Positions 27,497-35,180 of a DNA stretch of 64,000 nt are shown in pieces. Made by a program: the position numbers and the translations under genes. The stretch's first letter is position 1. Every line of letters begins with the position of its first letter. A model generated the notes under the pieces. It made no database searches and was not told the origin of the DNA. It was given only the letters and a program-made list of their open reading frames with translations. Origin of the DNA: an uncultured Alphaproteobacteria bacterium (lineage in GTDB: Bacteria; Pseudomonadota; Alphaproteobacteria; RF32; CAG-239); contig CALXTI010000004.1 of assembly GCA_944391395.1 (NCBI GenBank), positions 1-64,000 on the forward strand, read 5' to 3'.

Positions 27497-28336
27497 ATGC
27501 AAAAATTCAGTTACCATACTCATACGGATTTTTCGGACGGCAGCAATACGCTGGAAGAAATGTTACAACAAGCTGTTGTTTTGGGCTGGCAAGAAATTGG
27601 TGTTTCCGACCATTTGATTGTACACAAAAACATCACTCAAAGCATAAGTTATCAAAATATGATTGCACGGGCACACTCGGATATGTATCATTCTGATTTC
27701 AAAACAGCCTTGCCTTTTTTTAATAAACATGCCGAAATTTTTCGTAAAATCGCAAAAAAATTTCCTTTAAAAGTATATTTGGGTTATGAAGTCGATTTTT
27801 TTACTTATGATGGCTGGCAAGAAGAGTTTAAGGAATTTATAAGCCGGTTGGATTATGATTATTTAATAACCGGCAATCATTTTTTTACCAATTTGGACGG
27901 TACTGAGATTGTCGACATTTCGCAATATAAAAAATGCAAAGACGTAAGAGGTGGTGATTCTCTGGAAAATTATTTAAGGCGTCATTATCAAACTATTGTT
28001 AAAGCGGTCGAATCCGGATTATTTGATTTTTTGGCGCATTTGGATTACGCCCGTAAAATTCCTGAGCATCAAAATTTTCCGATGATTGCCGAACGTCTGC
28101 AAATTGTCGATGCTTTACAGCGTCATAACGTCGCCTGCGAAATCAGCACCAAAGGCTTGCGTAAAATCGGCGATTTTTTTCCTGAAAATAATATGTTGGC
28201 TGAGCTTATTAAACAAAAAGTTCCGCTCGTTATCAGTGATGATGCGCATCAAACATCAGAACTGGGCTATGCTTTTGATGCAGCGGAAAAAACCTTAAAC
28301 AATGGCGGTTGTGTCATGCGTTATCATTTAAAATAA
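27497..28336 (+). CDS. PHP-domain histidinol-phosphatase-like hydrolase
   Basis: A 279-residue PHP-superfamily metal hydrolase resembling HisJ/HisK-type histidinol phosphatases. Metal-binding motifs are YHTHTDFSDGS (H-x-H, residues 5-15), GVSDHL (about 37-42), GYEVDF, LITGNHFF, FLAHLDYAR and SDDAHQ near the end, so all four PHP motifs are present. HisJ would dephosphorylate histidinol phosphate, but no histidine genes are near, so another phosphoester is possible. It starts 7 bases after mnmG. In most bacteria rsmG follows mnmG directly, so this gene interrupts a conserved pair. Confidence 0.82.
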   Translation: MQKFSYHTHTDFSDGSNTLEEMLQQAVVLGWQEIGVSDHLIVHKNITQSISYQNMIARAHSDMYHSDFKTALPFFNKHAEIFRKIAKKFPLKVYLGYEVDFFTYDGWQEEFKEFISRLDYDYLITGNHFFTNLDGTEIVDISQYKKCKDVRGGDSLENYLRRHYQTIVKAVESGLFDFLAHLDYARKIPEHQNFPMIAERLQIVDALQRHNVACEISTKGLRKIGDFFPENNMLAELIKQKVPLVISDDAHQTSELGYAFDAAEKTLNNGGCVMRYHLK

Positions 28337-28395
28337 ATGTTCATAACTTATGTTTTCGGTTTATCAATTTTTGTTGTGAGGCTATAAAAAACAAT

Positions 28396-29019
28396 ATGGA
28401 AAATTTTATGAAAAAATATGATGTTTCACGTGAAACATATCAAAATTTAGCAACAATGGTTGAGATGTTGCGGCAATGGCAAGAAAAATTTAATCTTGTC
28501 AGCCGCAATTCGTTACCGGAAGTTTGGAGTCGTCATATTGCCGATTCTGCAGGTCTTTTCAAATATTTGCCGGACGAAGTTGATTCTGTTTATGACATCG
28601 GCAGCGGCGCCGGTTTTCCGGGGCTTGTGCTGGCGATTATGGCAAAAGAAAAACATCCGGACACAAAGTTTGTTTTGATAGAAAGTATTGCTAAAAAAAC
28701 ACTGTATTTAAATGCGGTAAAAGAGGCTTTGAATTTAAATAATGTTAAAGTGATAAATGCGCGTGCCGAAGATTTGCCTTTACCTCCGGCTGATGTTATA
28801 ACCGCGCGTGCGGTTGCCTCGTTGGATAAACTTTTGAACTGTGTATTTAAATTAACGACGCGTCAAACCAAACTTATTTTACCGAAAGGTAAGACATATC
28901 AAGAAGAGTTATACGAAGCCTTAAAAAAGTGGAATTTTAAGATGTCGGTTCAAAAAAACGAAGAATCGATCGACGGTGTAATATTGTTGTTGGAAAATTT
29001 AAGGAGAAAAAAACAATGA
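28396..29019 (+). CDS. rsmG: 16S rRNA (guanine-N7) methyltransferase RsmG
   Basis: RsmG methylates a guanine of the 16S rRNA 530 loop (G527 in E. coli) with S-adenosylmethionine. From the ATG at 28396 it has 207 residues; an ATG at 28408 with GGA upstream is a second candidate start. The SAM-binding motif is YDIGSGAGFPGLVLAI (about residues 60-75), followed by VLIESIAKKTLYLNAV and NARAEDLP, all family signatures. The 5' end of the gene contains a perfect parS. Its stop overlaps parA by 4 bases (ATGA), so it is coupled to the segregation genes. Confidence 0.94.
   Translation: MENFMKKYDVSRETYQNLATMVEMLRQWQEKFNLVSRNSLPEVWSRHIADSAGLFKYLPDEVDSVYDIGSGAGFPGLVLAIMAKEKHPDTKFVLIESIAKKTLYLNAVKEALNLNNVKVINARAEDLPLPPADVITARAVASLDKLLNCVFKLTTRQTKLILPKGKTYQEELYEALKKWNFKMSVQKNEESIDGVILLLENLRRKKQ
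28422..28437. promoter_or_regulatory. parS: parS centromere site within rsmG
   Basis: A second perfect TGTTTCACGTGAAACA, in the first codons of rsmG (again encoding DVSRET). It is 1,245 bases from the parS in mnmG and about 0.6 kb before parA. Confidence 0.93.
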
Positions 29020-29783
29020 AAGTTATCGCGGTAGCCAACCGTAAAGGCGGTGTCGGCAAAACCACCACGGCTATTAATATTGCCACAGCCATGGCTGCCA
29101 TCGGCAAAAAAGTGTTGGTGTTGGATCTTGATCCGCAAGGCAACGCCACCACGTCCATGGGGATAGATAAAAAAAGTTGCGAATATTCTTCATATGATGT
29201 CTTAATCAACGGCCTTGATGCACAAAAAGCCGTTAAATCTTGTGAAATTCCGAATTTCTTTTTATTGCCTTCAACCCCGGGCTTGGCCGGAGCCGAAATC
29301 GAATTGATAGACGTTGCCGAAAGGGAATTTGTCTTGCGTCGTGCTTTACAGACATTAAACGGAAAATATGATTATATATTAATAGATTGTCCACCTTCCT
29401 TAAATTTGATTACCATCAACGCTTTGGTGGCGTCCGATTCGGTTATTATCCCGCTACAATGTGAATTTTTGGCTCTGGAAGGTCTGACCGATTTGGTCAA
29501 AAACATCAATCAGATAAAGAAAAGTTTTAATCCGGCGCTTAAAGTTCAGGGGATTGTTTTGACCATGTTCGACCGCCGCAATAATTTAAGTTCTATGGTG
29601 GAAAAAGATGTTCGGCAATATTTCGGTGATTTGGTGTATCAAACGGTTATCCCTCGGAGTGTGCGTATATCTGAGGCGCCTTCGCATGGCAAACCGATTT
29701 TGATTTATGATTTCAAAAGCGTCGGTGCGCAAGCCTATATAAGTTTGGCAAAAGAAGTATTAAAACGGGAAAAGGAGATATAA
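29016..29783 (+). CDS. parA: Chromosome partitioning ATPase ParA
   Basis: ParA is the ATPase that moves ParB-parS complexes over the nucleoid. The 255-residue chromosomal-type protein has the deviant Walker A KGGVGKTTTAINIATA (from residue 9), Walker A' DLDPQGNATT and Walker B YILIDCPPSLNL. It lacks the N-terminal HTH of plasmid type Ia ParA proteins. The start follows AAGGAG, overlaps rsmG by 4 bases, and parB follows one base after the stop. Confidence 0.96.
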   Translation: MKVIAVANRKGGVGKTTTAINIATAMAAIGKKVLVLDLDPQGNATTSMGIDKKSCEYSSYDVLINGLDAQKAVKSCEIPNFFLLPSTPGLAGAEIELIDVAEREFVLRRALQTLNGKYDYILIDCPPSLNLITINALVASDSVIIPLQCEFLALEGLTDLVKNINQIKKSFNPALKVQGIVLTMFDRRNNLSSMVEKDVRQYFGDLVYQTVIPRSVRISEAPSHGKPILIYDFKSVGAQAYISLAKEVLKREKEI

Positions 29784-29784
29784 A

Positions 29785-30669
29785 ATGGCTGCAAACAACA
29801 AACACGGCTTGGGGCGCGGTTTGGGCGCGCTGTTCGGTGATGAGGATTTAAGCCTGGATATGGACGGTGTTGTCACATCCGAGCGTCATACCATAAAAAC
29901 GGCCAAAATCGAAGATTTAATTCCCGGCAAATATCAACCGCGCCAAACTTTTGCAGCCGATGCAATTAATGCCTTGGCCGATTCTATCAAAGAAAAAGGT
30001 GTCTTGCAGCCGATTTTGGTGCGCAAATGCGGTGAAAAATATGAAATTATCGCCGGTGAACGACGTTATCGCGCTGCCAGACAAGCCGGTTTAACGGAAG
30101 TTCCGGTCATTGAAAAAAACATGGCCGACAACGAAGTTTTGGAAGTTGCTTTGGTCGAAAACATCGTCCGGCAGGATTTGACGGCTTTGGAAGAAGCTTC
30201 CGGCTTTGAACAGTTGATAAAGAAATTTTCCTATACGCAGGAGAAACTTTCCGAAATAATCGGCAAATCCCGGAGCTATATTACCAACAGCTTGCGCCTT
30301 TTGACCCTGCCGGATGGTGTTAAGGTATTGTTAAATCAACAAAAATTAACTGCCGGGCACGCCCGCGCATTAGTCGGCAGAGCAGATGCCGAACAACTGG
30401 CGCAAAAAATCGTCGCTGAAGGCTTGAATGTGCGTCAAGTTGAGGCGTTAGTCTCGGAAAATAAAGATTCTTCTCCAGAGTCAAAAAAACCGCCTTTACG
30501 GCCAAAACCGCAAAAAGACGCTGATTTAAGCGAAATTGAAAACAGTTTGTCGCAAAAATATGGCCTAAAAGTGCAAATCAACACCGGCAAAAACGGTCGC
30601 GGTAAAATTGTGCTGACTTATAAAGATTTATCTCAACTGGAAAAAATCATCGAAAAACTTGAAAACTAA
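29785..30669 (+). CDS. parB: Chromosome partitioning protein ParB
   Basis: ParB is the CTP-dependent clamp that loads at parS. The 294-residue protein starts with the ParA-stimulating peptide KHGLGRGLGALFG. The CTP-binding domain has GERRYRAARQAGL and VENIVRQDLTALEEA (about residues 85-145). The HTH domain that reads parS follows (YTQEKLSEIIGKSRSYITNS), and the C-terminal dimer domain ends in a leucine/lysine-rich helix. Two perfect parS sites lie just upstream in mnmG and rsmG. Confidence 0.96.
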   Translation: MAANNKHGLGRGLGALFGDEDLSLDMDGVVTSERHTIKTAKIEDLIPGKYQPRQTFAADAINALADSIKEKGVLQPILVRKCGEKYEIIAGERRYRAARQAGLTEVPVIEKNMADNEVLEVALVENIVRQDLTALEEASGFEQLIKKFSYTQEKLSEIIGKSRSYITNSLRLLTLPDGVKVLLNQQKLTAGHARALVGRADAEQLAQKIVAEGLNVRQVEALVSENKDSSPESKKPPLRPKPQKDADLSEIENSLSQKYGLKVQINTGKNGRGKIVLTYKDLSQLEKIIEKLEN

Positions 30670-30714
30670 AAAAATTTGTTTTTTTAAGATATTGTAAGAT
30701 TTGATTTTTAAATA

Positions 30715-30750
30715 AAAAAAACACCTTCGGTAAAATATCGGAGGTGTTTT
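30715..30750. terminator. Bidirectional terminator after parB
   Basis: AACACCTTCGG and CGGAGGTGTT pair with wobble pairs; an A run precedes and a T run follows the hairpin. It lies between convergent parB and the nucleotidyltransferase gene. Confidence 0.75.
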
Positions 30751-30775
30751 AGGTTTTAAAAACAATTAAAACTTA

Positions 30776-32020
30776 TTAAAGGCCGGAATTTTGCTTTATA
30801 AAAATCGATGCAATATCCGAGAGTTGCTGATAATTGAGTTGAAAACCGCTTTGTATCCATTCGTTTTTTAAGACACCGAGCAGCTTACCGATTGCAGAGC
30901 TGTCGGCAATTCCGAGTTCGATTAAATCGCTGCCAGAAATCGGGAATTTGGGAATTTCCACACAATCAATTTTTGCAAAAGCATCGCTTAAAGAAAAATC
31001 AGTGTTGTGATTTTGTGCCAAATCAAACAACAGTTTATCTTTGCAAAATTGTTTTCCGTGTGTGTAAACCGCTTGTTTTAATGCATTTTCATCAAGTGCG
31101 AGCCGACAGTCAAAAGCATATTTTGCCCAGTTTACCAAACGATTTTTTTGTTCTTTGGCCAAATGCAGGCGCATCGCCAGATTTTCCGCCAGTTGGGCAT
31201 CCGGACGATACATGATGTAAAGCCGCCGCAAGGCATCGGGTTCAAGGTTGTTTTGCAAAATAATATCCGACAAACTTTGTAAATCTTCCAAATGGTCGGA
31301 TACAGGCAAAATATAACTTAAAATATCGTTCTCAAAAATCATACGTAAGGTTTTAACGACATTCGGCGTCAGCAGAATTTTGAATAATTCGTCACGCACT
31401 TGTTCAATCGCCACATCTTTTAACAAATCGCGGTTTTCAACACAAGCTTTTAAAGATTTTATATCCGGTTCTTGTTTGCCGAAAATTGAATAAAAACGGA
31501 AAAAACGCATGATACGAATATGGTCTTCTTTAATCCGGTCTTCAGCATTGCCGATAAAACGAATAACCCCGTGTTCCAAATCGGAAATGCCGTTATAGTA
31601 ATCAAAAACATTGCCTTGTTCGTCGGCATATACCGCATTAATGGTTAAATCGCGCTTGGAGGCATCGGCAATCCAATCATCGGTAAATTCAAAATCCGAG
31701 TTTAAGGCATATCCTTTGCGTTCTTTATGCAGAGAAGACACGGCTACGATTTTATTGTTGATAACAACGCCGGTAGTAGCAAATTTAATACCGATGGGAA
31801 CAGTTTTAAGACCGGCATCTTGGCAGGCTTCGACCAACTCATCGGGCGTTAAATCGGTAGCAAGGTCAATTTCAAAACCTTTTAATCCCGCCAAAACATC
31901 GCGCACCGCGCCGCCGACGAACCTTAAAATACCGCCGTGATCGGCAACGGCGCGAAAAAGCACTAAAATACTTTTATCGGAAATGATTTTATTGATGTCT
32001 AAGTATTCCGGTCGAATCAC
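30776..32020 (-). CDS. CCA-adding enzyme / poly(A) polymerase family nucleotidyltransferase
   Basis: A GTG at 32020 with GGAG 8 bases upstream is the best start (414 residues). A longer frame uses TTG and would run into the divergent gene. Class II nucleotidyltransferase motifs: FVGGAVRDVLAGLKGFEIDL with the D-x-D-type acidic pair (about residues 30-50), DASKRDLTINAVY (the R-R-D-x-T-I-N motif), then EDHIRIMRFFRF (the E-D-x-x-R-x-L/M-R-x-x-R-F motif). It either repairs tRNA 3' CCA ends or adds A tails. In alphaproteobacteria this form is usually the CCA-adding enzyme, so I favour that. Confidence 0.87.
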   Translation of the reverse strand: MIRPEYLDINKIISDKSILVLFRAVADHGGILRFVGGAVRDVLAGLKGFEIDLATDLTPDELVEACQDAGLKTVPIGIKFATTGVVINNKIVAVSSLHKERKGYALNSDFEFTDDWIADASKRDLTINAVYADEQGNVFDYYNGISDLEHGVIRFIGNAEDRIKEDHIRIMRFFRFYSIFGKQEPDIKSLKACVENRDLLKDVAIEQVRDELFKILLTPNVVKTLRMIFENDILSYILPVSDHLEDLQSLSDIILQNNLEPDALRRLYIMYRPDAQLAENLAMRLHLAKEQKNRLVNWAKYAFDCRLALDENALKQAVYTHGKQFCKDKLLFDLAQNHNTDFSLSDAFAKIDCVEIPKFPISGSDLIELGIADSSAIGKLLGVLKNEWIQSGFQLNYQQLSDIASIFIKQNSGL

Positions 32021-32125
32021 ACTTAAAACTCCAAAAAAATTTAAATATTTGCTTTCTTTTAACAGTTTAAATTTATAATGCAAATAATATTTTTCAACAA
32101 ATGTAAGAAATGTGGGTATTTTGAA

Positions 32126-32632
32126 ATGTTTAAATATATAATTTCAGCGATTTTTTTATTTGCAAACGGAGCTTATGCCATGGAAGCGCCGCGTTTGATT
32201 GGCGAATATGGCGATTGGGCGGCATATACATACAAAGAAAACGGCAAAAACGTGTGCTATATGGCTTCCACCCCTAAAAAAGATGAGGGAAAATACACTC
32301 GCCGCGGAGATATTTATGCGGTGGTAACACATCGTCCGGGAGAAAAAAGTTTTGATGTTTTCAATCTTGTGGCAGGTTATACGTATAAGAAAAATTCCAA
32401 GGTAACGGTCAAAATCGGTACCCAGACATTTGATAAGTTTTTTACCGATGAAGACAAAGCCTGGACTTATACCGAAAAAGACGATAAAGCTTTGGTAGCA
32501 GCCATGAAACGCGGACAGCGTATGATTGTTGACGGCATTTCTTCCCGCGGCACCAAAACCAAAGACACCTATTCTTTACAGGGTTTTACCCGCGCTTACA
32601 CGGCAATCAGCGCCAAATGCGGTAAAAAATAA
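32126..32632 (+). CDS. IalB-like (invasion-associated locus B) secreted protein
   Basis: The ATG at 32126 gives 168 residues with a signal peptide (MFKYIISAIFLFANGAYA, cut after AYA). The mature part starts with GDWAAYTY and a CYMAS segment, as in IalB-family proteins ('W.v.C....g.~~C.i'), and has one later cysteine near the end (SAKCGKK) that could pair with it. IalB proteins are periplasmic; in Bartonella one aids red-cell invasion, but most homologues are uncharacterised. It overlaps rlmN by one base (TAATG), the same arrangement as in many alphaproteobacteria. Confidence 0.72.
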   Translation: MFKYIISAIFLFANGAYAMEAPRLIGEYGDWAAYTYKENGKNVCYMASTPKKDEGKYTRRGDIYAVVTHRPGEKSFDVFNLVAGYTYKKNSKVTVKIGTQTFDKFFTDEDKAWTYTEKDDKALVAAMKRGQRMIVDGISSRGTKTKDTYSLQGFTRAYTAISAKCGKK

Positions 32633-33702
32633 TGACGGATAAAATTGAACTCATAGGTTTAAGCAAAACCGAAATCCAGCAACATCTAACCCAAATGGGC
32701 GAAAAGCCATTTCGCGCCAAACAACTTTGGCAATGGCTTTATTTTCACGGTGAAACCGATTTTGATAAGATGAGCAATCTATCTAAAGATTTGCGGCAAA
32801 AATTAAAAAATAATTTTACCATAACCCGCCCGAAAGTCGTGGCCGAACAAGTTTCTAAAGACAAAACCCGCAAGTGGCTGTTGGAATTTCAAGACGGGCA
32901 ACGGGTGGAAATGGTATATATTCCCGAAGACGACCGCGGTGCGGTATGCATATCAACTCAGGTGGGCTGTGCTGTCGGTTGCAGATTTTGTCATACCGGT
33001 AGTCAGAAATTAACCAGAAACCTGACGGCAGGTGAGATTGTCAGCCAGTTTATGGTGGCGCGCGACACATACGGCGAATGGCCGAGTCCGACCGACGAAA
33101 CGCGCTATTTATCAAACATTGTCGTGATGGGTATGGGCGAACCTTTGCACAATCCGGACAATGTGATTAAAGCTTTAAATATCCTGACTGACGGGGAGGG
33201 CATAGCCATTTCCCGCCGAAGGGTTACCATGTCAACTTCAGGCATTGCGCCGAAAATTGTTCCGGTGCTGCGTGCAACGGGTGTCCGCTTGGCAATTTCT
33301 TTACATGCGCCGAACAATCAAATCCGCTCAAAAATTATGCCGATTAATGACCGTTTCCCGATAGAAGAAATTTTAAAAGCCTGTCAGGAATATCAAAGTG
33401 GCGATGGCAGCCGCTACATAACGTTTGAATATCTGATGTTAAAAGACATTAATGACACTTTAGACAATGCTCGCGAATTGATTGCTTTGATGAAAAAATA
33501 TAAGCTTCGCGCCTCGTTTAATTTAATACCATTTAACCCATGGCCCGGCTGTGTTTTTCAACCAAGTACGGAAAAAAACATTAAAGCTTTTGCCGATGCG
33601 TTGGAAAAAGCCGGTTTTGCCGCTCCGGTGCGCGTGGCGCGCGGACAAGACATTTTAGCCGCTTGCGGACAATTAAAATCACAAAAAGAAAAAAACACAT
33701 AA
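32632..33702 (+). CDS. rlmN: Dual-specificity 23S rRNA/tRNA adenine-C2 methyltransferase RlmN
   Basis: RlmN is a radical SAM enzyme methylating A2503 of 23S rRNA and A37 of some tRNAs. The 356-residue protein has the N-terminal helical domain (GEKPFRAKQLWQW), the 4Fe-4S motif C-x3-C-x2-C in CAVGCRFCHTG (about residues 112-122), VVMGMGEPLHNPDNV, STSGIAPKI and, near the end, VARGQDILAACGQL, whose cysteine is the methyl carrier. All key cysteines are present. Confidence 0.97.
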   Translation: MTDKIELIGLSKTEIQQHLTQMGEKPFRAKQLWQWLYFHGETDFDKMSNLSKDLRQKLKNNFTITRPKVVAEQVSKDKTRKWLLEFQDGQRVEMVYIPEDDRGAVCISTQVGCAVGCRFCHTGSQKLTRNLTAGEIVSQFMVARDTYGEWPSPTDETRYLSNIVVMGMGEPLHNPDNVIKALNILTDGEGIAISRRRVTMSTSGIAPKIVPVLRATGVRLAISLHAPNNQIRSKIMPINDRFPIEEILKACQEYQSGDGSRYITFEYLMLKDINDTLDNARELIALMKKYKLRASFNLIPFNPWPGCVFQPSTEKNIKAFADALEKAGFAAPVRVARGQDILAACGQLKSQKEKNT

Positions 33703-33759
33703 CCGATTGACAAAAAATATTTTATGTGTCAAATTAATAACAAATAAATTACTCTGTAT

Positions 33760-34176
33760 ATGAAAAAGAAACTGCCTCTATGGGTATTATACGAAAACGG
33801 TGAATCGCATTACCTAGAAAAACACAAACCGGTAGCGGTTTTTCTCAAGCCGGATACGATAGCTGTTTATATTCGGGATTTACCCAAAATGCCCTGGAAA
33901 GAAGCCAGCAAAATTTGCCACGAAATGGATATAGGCAATCTGTACTGGCAGATTCCCAACCAAAAACAGCTGCAAGCTCTTTTGGATTATCGGGAAGTGC
34001 TTGACCAAACCTTAAAAATGTTAAACCTTCCGCTCTTACGCAATCATAAATACTGGGGGCGCGACAAAGTAGATTTTGACATTCGGGTGGGTTTGGATTT
34101 GTCATTGGAACGGGAAATATATATTGAAGAATGTCAATATGCCTTTACCCGTCCGTTTTTAAGATTAGGATATTAA
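33760..34176 (+). CDS. Hypothetical protein with DUF1566/Lcl-like features
   Basis: A 138-residue soluble protein. The middle reads PWKEASKICHEMDIGNLYWQ-IPNQKQLQALLDY, then KYWGRDKVD. This resembles the pattern 'W..A..~C......~WrLPt..EL..l' followed by 'yW' of DUF1566/Lcl C-terminal domains, but the match is weak. No signal peptide. A TTGACA box lies upstream at 33707-33712, part of a TTGACA/TGTCAA inverted repeat. No clear ribosome binding site; a strong terminator follows. Function unknown. Confidence 0.55.
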   Translation: MKKKLPLWVLYENGESHYLEKHKPVAVFLKPDTIAVYIRDLPKMPWKEASKICHEMDIGNLYWQIPNQKQLQALLDYREVLDQTLKMLNLPLLRNHKYWGRDKVDFDIRVGLDLSLEREIYIEECQYAFTRPFLRLGY

Positions 34177-34208
34177 AAAAACTCCTTATAAATTTAAGGA
34201 GTTTTTTT
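34175..34208. terminator. Bidirectional terminator
   Basis: AAAAAACTCCTTA pairs with TAAGGAGTTTTTT around a short loop, directly at the stop of the 138-residue protein gene and facing the minus-strand cation transporter gene. Confidence 0.85.
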
Positions 34209-34250
34209 AATGATTATTTTTAAAATAAAAGGTTTGAATGAACACTGTAT

Positions 34251-35180
34251 TTAAAGGTCGCATTTTCCGTCAATCGTATAATCTAAACGATTTTCATGCA
34301 ATCCGTAAGGATCTTGATGAATTATAACCTGTGCATTTGGAAACGTTTCTTTTATTTTTTCTTCTGCCTTGTCGGTTAATTCATGCGTTTTATCGAGTGT
34401 CAGACTGCCGTCCAACTCCAAATGGATTTCAAAGAAATAAGCCCCGCCCAAATCGCGTGAGCGAAAATCATGATACCCTTTTACACCTTCGCTGTTCATC
34501 ACGATATCAATTACCTGCTTGCGCACTTCCTCGCTTAATTCTCTGTCTGTTAATGCGGCGACCGCCTCAGCGGCAATTTTATAAGCGTTATAGATTAAAT
34601 AAGCGGAAATTGCAAAAGCGGTTAAAATATCAAACCAGCTCATATTAAAAAGTTTAACGACAATAAGCGAAAGAATGATTGAAGCATTGGTCAGTACATC
34701 AACCGTGTAATGTGCGCTGTCGGCGGCGATGGCCGGTGAGGCTGTTTTACGAGCAACGTATTTTTGAAAAACAATCAAAGCTACTGTTGTTGCCAAACTG
34801 ATTACCATGATGATAATACCGAGTTCGGCTTTTTCCAAAGGTTTCGGATCAAGCAGACGAACAAAGCCGTCATACATGACAAACAATCCCGAACCGGCGA
34901 TAAACGCCGATTGCACCAAAGCGCTGATTGATTCCGCGCGGCCGTAACCGTAACGATGCTCTTGGCTGGCCGGACGTGTTGAAAAACGAATAGCGACAAA
35001 AGAAATCGACGATGCAAAAACATCGGCTAAACTGTCAATCAATGAAGATAATATGGCAAGCGAGCCGGTATAAAAAGCTCCGAATATCTTAAGCAGGCAT
35101 AAACCGCCGGACAACATAACACTGGCGCTGGCGGCTGCTCTTTTGAGCCTGTTGTTTGTTTCAATCAAACTTTGCGGCAT
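34251..35180 (-). CDS. Cation diffusion facilitator (FieF/CzcD-type metal exporter)
   Basis: A 309-residue inner-membrane metal/proton antiporter. Six membrane segments are expected. The metal sites are in TM2 (SSLIDSLADVFASS) and TM5 (AADSAHYTVDVLTN, the H-x3-D pattern), as in zinc/iron-exporting FieF-like proteins. HRYGYGRAESISALVQ matches the loop between TM2 and TM3. The C-terminal cytoplasmic domain (about 215-309) has GVKGYHDFRSRDLG and HLELDGSLTLDKTHEL. It overlaps the upstream ABC fusion gene by 20 bases and probably shares its transcript. Metal specificity cannot be read directly. Confidence 0.92.
   Translation of the reverse strand: MPQSLIETNNRLKRAAASASVMLSGGLCLLKIFGAFYTGSLAILSSLIDSLADVFASSISFVAIRFSTRPASQEHRYGYGRAESISALVQSAFIAGSGLFVMYDGFVRLLDPKPLEKAELGIIIMVISLATTVALIVFQKYVARKTASPAIAADSAHYTVDVLTNASIILSLIVVKLFNMSWFDILTAFAISAYLIYNAYKIAAEAVAALTDRELSEEVRKQVIDIVMNSEGVKGYHDFRSRDLGGAYFFEIHLELDGSLTLDKTHELTDKAEEKIKETFPNAQVIIHQDPYGLHENRLDYTIDGKCDL

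Noticed and set aside
32021-32083. TTG-initiated extension of the CCA-adding-type enzyme
   Set aside because: It overlaps the divergent upstream frame; GTG at 32020 has GGAG at good spacing and gives a usual N-terminus.
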